Assembly (NCBI RefSeq): GCF_946222305.1
Contig: NZ_CAMIHZ010000003.1
Coordinates: 62,001-126,000, forward strand
Length of the DNA: 64,000 nt
Origin: an uncultured Corynebacterium sp.
Lineage (GTDB): Bacteria > Actinomycetota > Actinomycetes > Mycobacteriales > Mycobacteriaceae
Direction: 5' to 3'
The notes under the pieces are model-generated. The model was not told the origin of the DNA. It saw nothing but the letters and a program-made list of their open reading frames with translations, and did no database searches. How positions within the stretch are numbered: the stretch's first letter is position 1; each line of letters starts with the position of its first letter. Below, in pieces: positions 10,316 through 19,248 of this stretch. The translations under genes were made by a program, and so were the position numbers.

Positions 10316-10549
10316 TTAAAACCACGTCAAGTAGTAGGCAACTGCAAAGGCAATGATAGGCACGAGGTTCCACAAGCTGCGCGCTCGGAACCCTCCGCCG
10401 TGCTGTGGACGCCGACCAGCGAGCACCACCGCAATCAATGCGATGACAGCAGCGAAAGTGTAGGTACCAGCGAACGAGTGCCCCATGACGAGAAAGAAGA
10501 CGGCTACGCCCACTAATCCTCCGGCGAAAAGCCGACCGATAACGTGCAC
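10316..10549 (-). CDS. Small DUF3017-like membrane protein
   Basis: 77 residues with three hydrophobic segments (LFAGGLVGVAVFFLVMG, TFAAVIALIAVVLAG and LVPIIAFAVAYYL) and a basic loop RRPQHGGGFRARS, a layout typical of actinobacterial DUF3017 proteins. The first possible GTG is 10567, but GGAAGGCAG lies eight bases before GTG 10549, which is therefore preferred. A TACACT -10 candidate at 10588-10593 fits a leader of about 30 bases. It is followed on the same strand by the lipoprotein gene. Function unknown. Confidence 0.7.
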   Translation of the reverse strand: MHVIGRLFAGGLVGVAVFFLVMGHSFAGTYTFAAVIALIAVVLAGRRPQHGGGFRARSLWNLVPIIAFAVAYYLTWF

Positions 10550-10706
10550 TACTTTCTGCCTTCCCACACGGTTGAAATTCTCGCCTTAGTGTACTCCGCA
10601 GCGCATGCGGGCCGGAACTTGACGGTCGGTGTTCGAGCCGATGTTCAATGTCCAATACCCCAGGGAATTAGTCCCCTGCTCGGGGTGCGTTAGACTGACA
10701 GTCATC

Positions 10707-11837
10707 ATGTCTCAAGTTACTGAATCCGCTGTCCGCAGCGCGCTATCCCGCGTAGAGGATCCCGAGCTCAATAAGCCCATCACCGAGCTCGGCATGGTGA
10801 AGTCGATCGAGATCAACGGTTCTGAAGTAGCCGTGGAAATCTACCTCACCATCGCCGGTTGCCCGATGAAGAATCACTTGATCGAAAAGACGCAGCAGGC
10901 CACCGAATCGGTTGATGGGGTGGAGCGCGCCACGGTCACAACCGACGTCATGAATGATGAACAGCGTCGCGAACTGCGCATGAAGGTCCGGGGAGATTCC
11001 GCTGATCCGGTTATCCCATTCGCCCAGCCCGAATCCACCACCCGGGTTTACGCCGTCGCATCGGGCAAGGGTGGAGTTGGCAAGTCCAGCGTCACCGTGA
11101 ACCTTGCCGTGGGACTGGCTAAGCGCGGATTGAAGGTGGGCATCATCGATGCCGACATCTATGGCCACTCCATCCCTCACCTAATGGGTAGCACCGATAA
11201 GCCGCACCAGGTCGACGAGATGATCATGCCGTTGCAGGCCCACGGCGTGAAGCTGATCTCCATCGGCCACTTCTTGGGGGACAACTCCCCTGTCGTGTGG
11301 CGTGGCCCGATGCTGCACCGTGCGATTCAGCAGTTCCTGGGCGATGTGTTCTGGGGTGACCTGGACATCCTGCTACTGGATCTGCCGCCGGGAACCGGCG
11401 ATGTGGCGATTTCCGTGGCCCAGCTGGTGCCCAATGCGGAACTGCTCATCGTTACCACCCCGCAGGCAGCTGCCGCGGAGGTTGCCGAGCGTGCCGGTTC
11501 CATCTCCCAGCAGACACGTCAGCGCATCGGTGGCGTGATCGAGAATATGAGCTGGATGAACATGCCCGATGGAACCAAAATGGAGGTCTTCGGTTCCGGT
11601 GGTGGCCAGTTTGTGGCGGATCGTTTATCTAAGATCGCTGGCACGAACGTGCCGCTGCTGGGCCAGATTCCGTTGGACCCGAATCTCCGCATCGGTGGCG
11701 ACCTGGGTAACCCCATCGTCATCTCCGAGCCAGAAAGTGAAGCTGCGATCGCCTTCGGCGGTATCGCGGATCACCTCTCGATGCGTCGCTCCTCTTTGGC
11801 GGGCAAGTCGCTCAACTTGGGCGTGACCCGGAAATAG
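10707..11837 (+). CDS. mrp: Mrp/ApbC/NBP35-type P-loop ATPase, iron-sulfur cluster carrier
   Basis: 376 residues from MSQVTESAV. The N-terminal 90 residues are an MIP18/DUF59 domain (PITELGMVKSIEI). The C-terminal domain is a MinD-like ATPase with deviant Walker A SGKGGVGKSS, switch region IDADIYGHSIPHLMG, and the Mrp signature DLPPGTGD. The family loads or carries iron-sulfur clusters in the cytoplasm; the usual C-terminal CxxC is not obvious here. ATG 10707 is preferred over a frame extension to 10629. TAGACT at 10691-10696 lies ten bases before the ATG, so the leader is at most a few bases. It converges with tatB, as in related genera. Confidence 0.93.
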   Translation: MSQVTESAVRSALSRVEDPELNKPITELGMVKSIEINGSEVAVEIYLTIAGCPMKNHLIEKTQQATESVDGVERATVTTDVMNDEQRRELRMKVRGDSADPVIPFAQPESTTRVYAVASGKGGVGKSSVTVNLAVGLAKRGLKVGIIDADIYGHSIPHLMGSTDKPHQVDEMIMPLQAHGVKLISIGHFLGDNSPVVWRGPMLHRAIQQFLGDVFWGDLDILLLDLPPGTGDVAISVAQLVPNAELLIVTTPQAAAAEVAERAGSISQQTRQRIGGVIENMSWMNMPDGTKMEVFGSGGGQFVADRLSKIAGTNVPLLGQIPLDPNLRIGGDLGNPIVISEPESEAAIAFGGIADHLSMRRSSLAGKSLNLGVTRK

Positions 11838-11954
11838 AGCCAGCCCAAAAGCGCGGTTTCCGCGCGCCACCTCGGCGTTCAAATCTCAACTTTTAGATTC
11901 AGCAGTGAAACGACAGCAAAACTCCGCGACTCGACAGCTGCTAAAACTCAGCGT

Positions 11955-12746
11955 TTAGATAACGTCGTCCCAACCGCTCGCCCCACCGGTGTTCTTTGCA
12001 CTGGTGGGGTTGTTGTTTGCGGTCGCCTGTCCATGTCCACCGACGCCATCTTCAGCAGCGCCGCCGCCCGCACCCGCTGTCGGCCCGTTCCCTGCCAGGT
12101 GATCCGCCGCCTGCTGCATAGGGCCATCCGCACCAGCTGATACTTGCGCGCGAGATTCGCCGGCTGCAGCCTGCTGGGTGACCTCTACGCCACCAGCACC
12201 GTTGTGAGCTGCTCCGTTTTGCTCTCCGCCGATCTGAGTTGCGCTGTTTTCAGCTGCACCGATTGGACCTGAGGCAAAAGCTGCTGCAGGGGCGCCGGTG
12301 GTGTTAGCGGCATGAGTCCCGCCAGGGGTCGTGCCGTTGCTCGTGGCATTAGCGGCGTTGTTCCCCTGGGTGCCTGCTCCAGCGCCCCTGAGAGTGTCCC
12401 GCAGATTCGGCGTTCGCACTGATTCGACGGTTTCGCGGAACTGGTTTTTGGTTTCGTCGAAGGAGTTTAGGTAGCTTTCATCACCATCGAACAGGGTCTT
12501 TGTGATGAATCCGCGCGCCCCCATTTGGCGCACGCTGTTCAGCTCGGCGAGGGGCTTAGAGAACTCGCGGATCTCCTCGCCGAACTCGCCGTCAAGCTGC
12601 TGGCGGGCCTCCCCCACTGCATTGCGAACCGCGAGCATCATGGCCCGGAGTTCCTTGATCAGGCCAGGCAGCCGCTCTGGCCCGATAACCAGCAATGCGA
12701 CCACGAAAATGATCGCAAGTTCTACCCATCCAACGCTTGAAAACAC
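11955..12746 (-). CDS. tatB: Sec-independent protein translocase subunit TatB
   Basis: 263 residues. The N-terminus is diagnostic: a membrane helix followed by the Tat hinge (VELAIIFVVALLVIGPERLP) and an amphipathic helix. TatB binds twin-arginine signal peptides and acts with TatC. The tail after residue 125 is low complexity, rich in Ala, Gly, Asn and Gln, and makes this protein much longer than most TatB. Start GTG 12746 is preceded by TAAGGT and seven bases, a leaderless arrangement. It lies downstream of the sigE/anti-sigma pair on the same strand, a conserved actinobacterial order, but the -10 suggests its own promoter. Confidence 0.93.
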   Translation of the reverse strand: MFSSVGWVELAIIFVVALLVIGPERLPGLIKELRAMMLAVRNAVGEARQQLDGEFGEEIREFSKPLAELNSVRQMGARGFITKTLFDGDESYLNSFDETKNQFRETVESVRTPNLRDTLRGAGAGTQGNNAANATSNGTTPGGTHAANTTGAPAAAFASGPIGAAENSATQIGGEQNGAAHNGAGGVEVTQQAAAGESRAQVSAGADGPMQQAADHLAGNGPTAGAGGGAAEDGVGGHGQATANNNPTSAKNTGGASGWDDVI

Positions 12747-12753
12747 GCTCTAT

Positions 12754-12759
12754 ACCTTA
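12754..12759 (-). promoter_or_regulatory. -10 element TAAGGT of leaderless tatB
   Basis: TAAGGT on the minus strand is followed by seven bases and GTG 12746. Confidence 0.55.
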
Positions 12760-12849
12760 TCTCACTGTGATCCGCGTTCGCGCGACTAGAGCCCTACGAT
12801 TCTGCTGGGGGGCACAATTATGGCAAACAACTGTCGACACAAGCTACTC

Positions 12850-13236
12850 CTAGTGTTGCGAAAATCTTCGCAGGATAAGCCCCACTCGATCCGCCAGGGT
12901 TTCGGGACGCCGGCAACCGTCTGAGGCGAAAGTACGCTTGGTCTTCTTAGCGGCCTCATGTTCCCTCGAAGCCGCGGAAGCTGCCTCCGGAATACGGGCA
13001 AGCTTTTCCATCAAAGAACCACTGGCGTGCACGGCGACATCATGCCCGCGAATGCGCTCCGCTGCCGCGCGCTGCGCATTCACCTCTTCACGGCATTGCT
13101 CGCAGTGCACCAGGTGAACCTTGGCTCGATGTTCAGCTTTCGGGCTGAGCTCGTTATCCACCAACGCAGCGATGGCTTCCAGGGAGAGGTGGTCAACAGA
13201 CAACTCTCGGTTAAAGTCATCGAAAAACGAAGCCAT
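12850..13236 (-). CDS. Zinc-type anti-sigma factor for SigE (RseA/CseE-like)
   Basis: 128 residues. The HLVHCEQC segment near residue 45 gives the H-x3-C-x2-C zinc motif of ZAS anti-sigma factors, which hold ECF sigma factors inactive in the cytoplasm until stress. The protein has no membrane segment. It lies directly downstream of sigE on the same strand (116-base gap), which identifies its partner. ATG 13236 is preceded by GGAAGGGAGAG, so it is translated from a normal leader and a longer frame to 13269 is not needed. The C-terminus is basic and ends SQH. Confidence 0.9.
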   Translation of the reverse strand: MASFFDDFNRELSVDHLSLEAIAALVDNELSPKAEHRAKVHLVHCEQCREEVNAQRAAAERIRGHDVAVHASGSLMEKLARIPEAASAASREHEAAKKTKRTFASDGCRRPETLADRVGLILRRFSQH

Positions 13237-13352
13237 CCGCTCTCCCTTCCAATCCTCGCTGCGGGCCAAACCGTACTGCGGCCAAGCTTCACTGCGACCC
13301 GCGCAACGCTGGTCGCGTCCGCCGTTGCCCTTTACTTCACACCACCATGTGT

Positions 13353-14045
13353 CTACTTGGCAGCGACCGCTGCAGGCACGAATGTCAGCACCCCAGCATC
13401 GCGCTGGAGGTGGTTGCGCAGCTGCGTACGAGCACGGTGAATCCGGGAACGAACGGTTCCCAACTTCAACCCCAGCGTACGTGAGATTTCGTCGTAGCTC
13501 ATTCCCATTCCGTCACAGAGAACAACCGCCACACGGAACTCTGGTGAAAGTTGATCGAGAGCTTTTTCCAATGCGGGATCGATGTTATTCATCTCGTAGG
13601 CCACTTCGGGCGCTGCGATAGTGCCTTCTACACGGTCGTAGTCCTCAGGGAGCTCCTCCATGCGAATGGTGGAGCGCCGGCGAACCATATCCAGGAACAA
13701 GTTTGTGGTGATCCGGTGCAGCCAGCCCTCAAACGTGCCCGGCTGGTACTTCTTCAAACTACGGAACACCCGCATGAAAGTATCTTGCGTTAGATCTTCT
13801 GCGTCTTGGGGATTTCCGGAGAGCCGGTACGCCAAGCGGTACACACTATCGGCGTGCTCGTTAACTAGCTCCGCCCATGTAGGCATCTCCCCCGTTCCGG
13901 CATCGAAGGCAGCTGTGGTGGCCTGTCCTTCGGCTCGCGCATGCTCATCAGCAACCCGCGCGTGCTTGCGATCAAAACGGTCGGCACCCCAAGATGCGGC
14001 GCCAGTGTCACGGCCAGTGGTGTTGGCCGCAATCGAGTCAGTCAT
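13353..14045 (-). CDS. sigE: ECF sigma factor SigE
   Basis: 230 residues. After a variable N-terminus of about 65 residues, region 2 ([20 protein letters not shown]) and the -10 recognition helix are clear, and region 4 ([20 protein letters not shown]) forms the -35 binding helix-turn-helix. SigE of this group directs the cell-envelope and heat stress response. The anti-sigma gene follows, and the divergent O-methyltransferase matches the M. tuberculosis Rv1220c-sigE order. ATG 14045 is chosen because GACAAT ends seven bases before it; GTG 14051 is the alternative. Confidence 0.94.
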   Translation of the reverse strand: MTDSIAANTTGRDTGAASWGADRFDRKHARVADEHARAEGQATTAAFDAGTGEMPTWAELVNEHADSVYRLAYRLSGNPQDAEDLTQDTFMRVFRSLKKYQPGTFEGWLHRITTNLFLDMVRRRSTIRMEELPEDYDRVEGTIAAPEVAYEMNNIDPALEKALDQLSPEFRVAVVLCDGMGMSYDEISRTLGLKLGTVRSRIHRARTQLRNHLQRDAGVLTFVPAAVAAK

Positions 14046-14278
14046 GTCCACTATTGTCGCTTATTTCCCTCCCGAAAATCTAATCTGTACCTGTTGCTTT
14101 CCTGTGAACCATTAGACTCCCCTCCCACACGCAAGGTTCAGACTTTTCCACCGATAAAACCCACGTCTGGCTCACCTCTCCAAGTCACACGTGTCACGGC
14201 AGTTTACTTTCTTTTCTATTTCCGACGCCACGCTCAGACATGCCGCGCCACCAGCAGTATTTCCGTCGAGACCTCACC

Positions 14279-14284
14279 TAGGCT
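14279..14284 (+). promoter_or_regulatory. -10 element TAGGCT of the leaderless O-methyltransferase gene
   Basis: TAGGCT is followed by eight bases and GTG 14293, with no ribosome binding site. Confidence 0.55.
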
Positions 14285-14292
14285 TGTCTCCT

Positions 14293-14967
14293 GTGAATGC
14301 CTCATCTACTACCCCTGAACGAGCCATCGTCGCTCACGTGAACCGCACGGCGAACCACGACGAAGCACTCCTCAACGCTGTCGAAGCGGCAGAGGAGTTT
14401 GGGCTGGTATACCCGGACACGATCACGGGCGAGTTCCTTACTTTCCTCTCCGCCCACGCCAGCGGCGCCGCGGGCCTCGCTGGCTACACCCCGACTGCGA
14501 TTGTCATGGCCAGCGCTTCCGGCGTAGTGGGATCCTTCCTCTTCGCGGGGATGCCGGAGGGGCACCTCACGTGCATCGAGCCGGAGGTTCAGCACCAGCA
14601 GCTGGCCAAGGAAGCTTTCGCAGCTGCCGGCAAGCGACACAATAATTATCGCTTCCTGCCTAGTAACCCGCTCGACGTCGTCGGCCGCCTCGCTCAAGAG
14701 AGCTACGACCTCGCAGTTGCAGAGGCAGCCGAAGAGGATCTCATTCCTCTCGTCAAGGCCACCCTGCCAGCACTGCGCCCCGGAGGCGTCATGGTCTTGA
14801 TGGATTCCCTGGTAGATGGACTCATCGGCGATGATTCCCGCACGGACCGCCAGACCACGGCTGCGCGAGAGGCAGATGAATACCTGCGTGAACTCGAGAC
14901 GGTGAAGGTCTCTCGCCTTCCACTGGGTGCAGGTTTGACCCTCATCACCAAGGTGGCCGACGTCTAA
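14293..14967 (+). CDS. SAM-dependent O-methyltransferase (COG4122, Rv1220c-like)
   Basis: 224 residues from GTG 14293. The fold follows the catechol O-methyltransferase type: a SAM-binding region with GVVGSFLFAGMPEGHLTCIE, an acidic end to strand 2 (CIEPE), a central YDLAVAEAAEE, and a conserved LRPGGVMVLMDSL. The classic E-x-G-T-x-x-G loop reads MASASGVVGS, so the glycine loop is atypical. The substrate is unknown. It is divergent from sigE, as in mycobacteria. Upstream in-frame codons to 14191 are probably untranslated because the -10 element lies between. Confidence 0.88.
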   Translation: MNASSTTPERAIVAHVNRTANHDEALLNAVEAAEEFGLVYPDTITGEFLTFLSAHASGAAGLAGYTPTAIVMASASGVVGSFLFAGMPEGHLTCIEPEVQHQQLAKEAFAAAGKRHNNYRFLPSNPLDVVGRLAQESYDLAVAEAAEEDLIPLVKATLPALRPGGVMVLMDSLVDGLIGDDSRTDRQTTAAREADEYLRELETVKVSRLPLGAGLTLITKVADV

Positions 14968-15026
14968 ACACTACTGACTCAACCCCTTTAGCGTCCCAGG
15001 CCAGTTCTGCTGCAAGCATTAACGAA

Positions 15027-15066
15027 GCATCCGCCCACGCTGGGAAACAGCGTGGGCGGATGCTTT
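15027..15066. terminator. Bidirectional terminator between O-methyltransferase and glgC
   Basis: A 16-base perfect stem (GCATCCGCCCACGCTG with its complement) closes a five-base loop and sits between two convergent stops. TTTAAT follows on the plus strand and TTCGTT on the minus strand. Confidence 0.9.
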
Positions 15067-15083
15067 AATCCCAACATGTTTGC

Positions 15084-16301
15084 TTACACGCGCTGGTTCT
15101 TCCCGATGCAGACCACGCCCCCGTTGGAAACCTTGAAGCGTTGTTCATCCAACGTGCGATCAACTCCGACGATCTGTCCGTCGGAGATAACGACATTCTT
15201 GTCGATGATGGCGTGGCGAACAACAGCCCCCTTGCCGATACGCACGCCCGGCATGAGAACACAACCTTCGACGGTTGCCCCCTCATCGACGATCACGTTT
15301 TCACTCAGCACCGAGTTTCGCACCGTACCGGCGGAAATAATGCATCCCGCGGAAACCATGGACGACTGAGCGATACCACCCTTGACGAACTTGGCAGGAG
15401 GCAGATTACCAGTCTCTGCAGTGTGAATCGGCCACTGCTGGTTGTACAGGTTGAAGATTGGGTGCACGCTAATCAAGTCCATGTGCGCTTCATAGAAAGC
15501 GTCCACGGTTCCGACATCGCGCCAATAGCCCTTGTCACGCTCAGTCTCGCCGGGAACGTAGTTAGTGGAGAAATCGTAAACCCGTGCATCGCCCTTTTCC
15601 ACGAGCATGGGGATGATGTCGCCACCCATATCGTGGTTGGAAGCTTCGTTCTCGGAATCTTCCAGCAAGGCTTCGATAAGCGCCTGTGCGGTGAACACGT
15701 AGTTGCCCATCGAGGCGAATGACACATCCGGGTCGTCCGGAACACTCGGAGGATCTGCCGGCTTCTCCAAGAATTGCTCGATCCGCCCATTCTCCCCTGC
15801 TTGAATCACGCCGAACGCGGTGGCGTCGGACCGAGGCACCCGAAGCCCTGCAACCGTGACCCCAGCGCCGGACTCAATGTGCTCCTTGACCATCTGGGAA
15901 GGATCCATGCGGTACACGTGATCCGCGCCGAAGACGATGATGTAGTCCGGCTGCTCGTCGTACACGAGGTTCAAGGACTGCAAAATCGCATCCGCACTGC
16001 CAGTGAACCACCGTTTGCCTAGGCGCTGCTGGGCAGGCACGGGGGTGATGTACTGGCCCGCCAAACCCGAAAGCTGCCACGACTGCGAAATGTGGCGGTC
16101 CAGCGAGTGCGACTTGTACTGCGTCAGCACGCAAATCTTGTAGTAACCCGCGTTCACCAAGTTGGACAACACGAAGTCAATGAGGCGGTAATTACCGCCA
16201 AAAGGCACGGCCGGCTTCGCACGATCGGCGGTAAACGGGAACAGTCGCTTCCCCTCGCCACCAGCTAGGACGATGGACAAGACATTCGGTGTGTTCTTCA
16301 C
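15084..16301 (-). CDS. glgC: Glucose-1-phosphate adenylyltransferase
   Basis: 405 residues. It makes ADP-glucose from glucose-1-phosphate and ATP, the committed step of glycogen and maltose-1-phosphate synthesis. Visible are the nucleotidyltransferase signature [12 protein letters not shown] with the AKPAVPFGG activator loop, [10 protein letters not shown], the [10 protein letters not shown] metal site, the FLEKP sugar site, and a C-terminal left-handed beta-helix of hexapeptide repeats. I chose GTG 16301 ([15 protein letters not shown]) rather than GTG 16310 because TACGGT lies exactly seven bases upstream. The gene is divergent from glgA with 117 bases between starts. Confidence 0.96.
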   Translation of the reverse strand: MKNTPNVLSIVLAGGEGKRLFPFTADRAKPAVPFGGNYRLIDFVLSNLVNAGYYKICVLTQYKSHSLDRHISQSWQLSGLAGQYITPVPAQQRLGKRWFTGSADAILQSLNLVYDEQPDYIIVFGADHVYRMDPSQMVKEHIESGAGVTVAGLRVPRSDATAFGVIQAGENGRIEQFLEKPADPPSVPDDPDVSFASMGNYVFTAQALIEALLEDSENEASNHDMGGDIIPMLVEKGDARVYDFSTNYVPGETERDKGYWRDVGTVDAFYEAHMDLISVHPIFNLYNQQWPIHTAETGNLPPAKFVKGGIAQSSMVSAGCIISAGTVRNSVLSENVIVDEGATVEGCVLMPGVRIGKGAVVRHAIIDKNVVISDGQIVGVDRTLDEQRFKVSNGGVVCIGKNQRV

Positions 16302-16308
16302 ACTCCCC

Positions 16309-16314
16309 ACCGTA
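16309..16314 (-). promoter_or_regulatory. -10 element TACGGT of leaderless glgC
   Basis: TACGGT on the minus strand, seven bases, then GTG 16301. It overlaps the alternative GTG start, which would then be untranscribed. Confidence 0.6.
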
Positions 16315-16405
16315 GTGGGCTACGAGGTGTTTCGCTCGGCGAAGCGGCAGTAAAAACGTTTCAGAGGGAAAGTTTATTCGACGGGAAAGTTCGCGCCCCC
16401 TCGCT

Positions 16406-16411
16406 TAAAGT
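16406..16411 (+). promoter_or_regulatory. -10 element TAAAGT of leaderless glgA
   Basis: TAAAGT, seven bases, then ATG 16419. No Shine-Dalgarno sequence. With the glgC element it defines a compact divergent promoter region. Confidence 0.6.
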
Positions 16412-16418
16412 CATAGCT

Positions 16419-17612
16419 ATGCGAATCGCGATGCTGACCAAGGAATACCCGCCAGAGATCTACGGTGGCGCGGGCGTGCACGTCACCGAGCTGGTGCGGC
16501 ATATGAGGGAACTGGAAAAGGTCGATGTCCACTGCATGGGTCGCCCTCGTGAGGAGGAAGACGTCTATGTTCACGACGTGGATCCCGAGTTGAAAAACGC
16601 CAATGCTTCGATTCAAACCCTGTCCACGGGTCTGCGCATGGCAGACCAGTTGAATGCCGGCGGCACCGTGGATGTCGTCCACTCCCACACTTGGTACACC
16701 GGCTTGGGTGGCCATGTCGGCGCTTTGCTCAATGAGATTCCGCACGTCGCAACCGCGCACTCTCTGGAGCCTCACCGCCCGTGGAAGCGCGAACAGCTCG
16801 GTGGTGGCTACTTGGTTTCCTCGTGGTCGGAAAAGAACGCCATGGAAAAGGCCGATGCCGTCATCGCCGTATCGGCCAAGATGAAAGACGCGATTCTTGA
16901 TGCCTATCCCGCCATTGACCCCGATCGCGTCCACGTGGTCCTTAACGGCATCGACTCGCAACTGTGGCAGCCACGACCCATTTTCGGCGAGGCGGCCGAA
17001 GCGACGGGCCGTTCTGTCCTCGAGGAGATCGGTGTGGACCCATCCCGCCCCATCGTCAGCTTCGTTGGCCGCATTACTCGCCAGAAAGGTGTGCCGCATT
17101 TGCTGCGCGCTATCCGTCACATAGACGATCAAATCCAGGTAGTGCTATGTGCTGGCGCGCCAGATACTCCCGAGATCGAGGCGGAGGTCACCAACCTCGT
17201 CCAAGAGCTGCAATCCACTCGCGACGGAGTGTTCTGGGTAAAGGAAATGCTTCCCAAGGAAAACCTGCAGGAGATCCTCACTGCCTCCGATGCCTTCCTC
17301 TGCCCCTCCATCTACGAACCCCTCGGCATCGTCAATCTCGAAGCCATGGCGTGTGGCACGGCTGTCGTCGCTTCGGATGTCGGTGGCATTCCCGAGGTTG
17401 TTGTGGACGGCACTACCGGCACTTTGGTTCATTATGACGCCGACGATGCAACCGCCTTCGAAGAAGGCTTGGCCCGCGCCACCAACGACCTCGTCTCCGA
17501 CCGCGACAAGGTCAAGGCCTACGGTCAAGCTGGTCGCGACCGCGCGGTGAGCACCTTCAGCTGGGCAACTATCGCTAAACAAACAGTGGAAGTTTACCGG
17601 TCTCTCCTGTAG
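16419..17612 (+). CDS. glgA: GT4-family glycogen synthase / alpha-maltosyltransferase type GlgA
   Basis: 397 residues with two Rossmann domains. The N-terminus has the KEYPPEIYGGAGVHV loop that binds ADP-glucose, and SHTWYTGLGG in the first domain. The C-terminal domain carries FVGRITRQKGVPHLL and the E-x7-E element SIYEPLGIVNLEAMACG. Actinobacterial GT4 enzymes of this type transfer glucose from ADP-glucose to glucan or to glucose-1-phosphate, making maltose-1-phosphate. Pairing with glgC supports this role. The GH32-like gene starts 56 bases downstream on the same strand with its own -10 element. Confidence 0.94.
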   Translation: MRIAMLTKEYPPEIYGGAGVHVTELVRHMRELEKVDVHCMGRPREEEDVYVHDVDPELKNANASIQTLSTGLRMADQLNAGGTVDVVHSHTWYTGLGGHVGALLNEIPHVATAHSLEPHRPWKREQLGGGYLVSSWSEKNAMEKADAVIAVSAKMKDAILDAYPAIDPDRVHVVLNGIDSQLWQPRPIFGEAAEATGRSVLEEIGVDPSRPIVSFVGRITRQKGVPHLLRAIRHIDDQIQVVLCAGAPDTPEIEAEVTNLVQELQSTRDGVFWVKEMLPKENLQEILTASDAFLCPSIYEPLGIVNLEAMACGTAVVASDVGGIPEVVVDGTTGTLVHYDADDATAFEEGLARATNDLVSDRDKVKAYGQAGRDRAVSTFSWATIAKQTVEVYRSLL

Positions 17613-17655
17613 TTTTCCCTCCCTAACGACCAGTACCCATGCCGGAGTTCGCTGG

Positions 17656-17661
17656 TATACA
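17656..17661 (+). promoter_or_regulatory. -10 element TATACA of the GH32-like gene
   Basis: TATACA within an extended TGGTATACAT, seven bases, then ATG 17669. It overlaps the longer frame starting at 17639, so that start would be untranscribed. Confidence 0.5.
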
Positions 17662-17668
17662 TGGGGAC

Positions 17669-19177
17669 ATGGAAAACTCCCTCCGCTTAAACCGCCCGGA
17701 GTTGCACATCACCGCCGAAACCGGTGTGCTCGAAGCTCCGGCTGGCGCCATCTTCGCCGATGGCGCCATTCACGTGTTTCATCAGTTCCGTCCCTCCCCG
17801 GATGCTGGATCGAAGTGGGCTCACCAAGTCGCATCCTCCGTTGCTTACGACTGGGACATCTGCGATGACGTCTTGGCATCCGAGGGCGAGGAGATCGACA
17901 TCCTGGCCGGTGCGTCGGTCAGCACCGATGAGGGCGTCGAACTATTCTTCGTGAGCACCACCCCGGCCGGCAGCGAAGAAGAGGACAACAGCGAGCTCCT
18001 AGGGTCTGAAATTGCCCACGGCAAGAAGGGAGCCCGCCGGTTCCAGATTCAGCGCGCGGCCATTGATGACATCGCCGCGATGATTGAGGTCTCCGACGAT
18101 CCGTCGACGATTGACCCCCATGTACGCCGTCTCGGGCCGATCACGATTGATGATTCGGCGTATACGGTCAGCGATTTGGTCACTCCGTGTGTCATCCCAC
18201 ACGAACGATTCGGTGGCTGGGTGATGCTGGCTCTGGCTTTGGAGGGCGAGACCGACGCACGAATTGTTGTGCTGAGCTCTTCGGATCGCCAGAACTGGAA
18301 GGTTGAGGGGCCACTCCAGTTGGAAGGCGAGGCGGAAGTTCCGGCAAGCCGGCCTTTCGCACCACGTATTGCACGCATGGATGACGTAGTAACTGGCGAG
18401 CGGAAAGATGTCGTGGTTGTTACATTCCCCGATGAGTCCAAGCCGGCCCAAGAAACCGCAGGGTACTTGGTGGGAACGCTGGAAGGCGACACACTGCACT
18501 CGGCAACTGATTTCCGGCCTTTGGATTACGGGCACGACTTCACACGTCCGCGGATTATTCAAAACGACTCCACGATCATGTTCGGTCTGGTGGGCACCCA
18601 CCCACAAGCCGAGGGCGTAGATTCATGGGCCAACTGCTTGTCCGCGCCTCGCCATCTGACTTTGGCGGATGACAAGATCTACCAAGATATTGTCGGCGCC
18701 CCAGCTGCCGTGCGTGGCTTTTCTGATTACGGGATCATCTACACCGCGCAACTCGATGCCTCCGAGGGCGAGGTGGTAGCTGACTTGCTCACTAAGGACG
18801 AGGAGCCCGTTTTGACGGTGACCTATTCGGCCAATGAGATCAGTGTGAGCCGCACCGACGGCCAAACTGTGAGCGCCCCACTGGATGATGCTGATAGCGA
18901 TACGCTGGCCATCTTTATCGATGGTCCAGTCTGCGAGGTGTTCGCCGACGGCGGTTCGGTGACGTTGACCAGCGCCATTCTTTCCGATCAGCCCGCCAGC
19001 TCGATCGACGTGAAGGCCGTTGGTGGCGCCAAGGTTGTTGCCAGCATGCGCACCAAGGGCAAGGAGATTCAGCGCCGTAATGCTGGTCTAACTTCCCCTG
19101 AGGAACAGGAGCGCTTCATGCAGGAAGCTCTCTTGGCCGATCACGAGCTTTCCTCGACTCAAGAAGAGGAACTCTAA
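17669..19177 (+). CDS. GH32-fold beta-fructosidase-like protein lacking catalytic residues
   Basis: 502 residues. The layout matches family GH32 (invertase/levanase) along most of its length: LHITAETGVLEAPAGAIFAD then HVFHQFRP at 35-42 matches the family's H-x-T...WxNDPNG...YHLFYQYNP; KWAHQVASSVAYDW matches the WGHAVSxDL region; LDYGHDFTRPRI matches DYGxDFYAPQ; CEVFADGGSVTLTSAI matches the C-terminal beta-sandwich. But NDPNG reads EAPAG (nucleophile Asp to Ala23), RDP reads VTP, and the EC(P) acid/base site appears as FAP. It therefore looks like a pseudoenzyme, perhaps a carbohydrate-binding or regulatory protein. There is no signal peptide. It follows glgA. Confidence 0.72.
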   Translation: MENSLRLNRPELHITAETGVLEAPAGAIFADGAIHVFHQFRPSPDAGSKWAHQVASSVAYDWDICDDVLASEGEEIDILAGASVSTDEGVELFFVSTTPAGSEEEDNSELLGSEIAHGKKGARRFQIQRAAIDDIAAMIEVSDDPSTIDPHVRRLGPITIDDSAYTVSDLVTPCVIPHERFGGWVMLALALEGETDARIVVLSSSDRQNWKVEGPLQLEGEAEVPASRPFAPRIARMDDVVTGERKDVVVVTFPDESKPAQETAGYLVGTLEGDTLHSATDFRPLDYGHDFTRPRIIQNDSTIMFGLVGTHPQAEGVDSWANCLSAPRHLTLADDKIYQDIVGAPAAVRGFSDYGIIYTAQLDASEGEVVADLLTKDEEPVLTVTYSANEISVSRTDGQTVSAPLDDADSDTLAIFIDGPVCEVFADGGSVTLTSAILSDQPASSIDVKAVGGAKVVASMRTKGKEIQRRNAGLTSPEEQERFMQEALLADHELSSTQEEEL

Positions 19178-19191
19178 GCGAGAGCAGACAA

Positions 19192-19241
19192 AAAAGTGCC
19201 CTCGGGTCATCCGAAATACGATGACTCGAGGGCACTTTTCC
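19192..19241. terminator. Bidirectional terminator after the GH32-like gene
   Basis: AAGTGCCCTCG and GTCAT pair with ATGAC and CGAGGGCACTT with one mismatch pair. TTTTCC follows on plus; TTTTTTG follows on minus, so it can also end the convergent methyltransferase transcript. Confidence 0.88.
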
Positions 19242-19248
19242 CTATCCA

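Noticed and set aside
11845..11866. GCGCGG-TTT-CCGCGC hairpin between mrp and tatB as terminator
   Set aside because: Only six base pairs and no T-run; too weak to list as a terminator.
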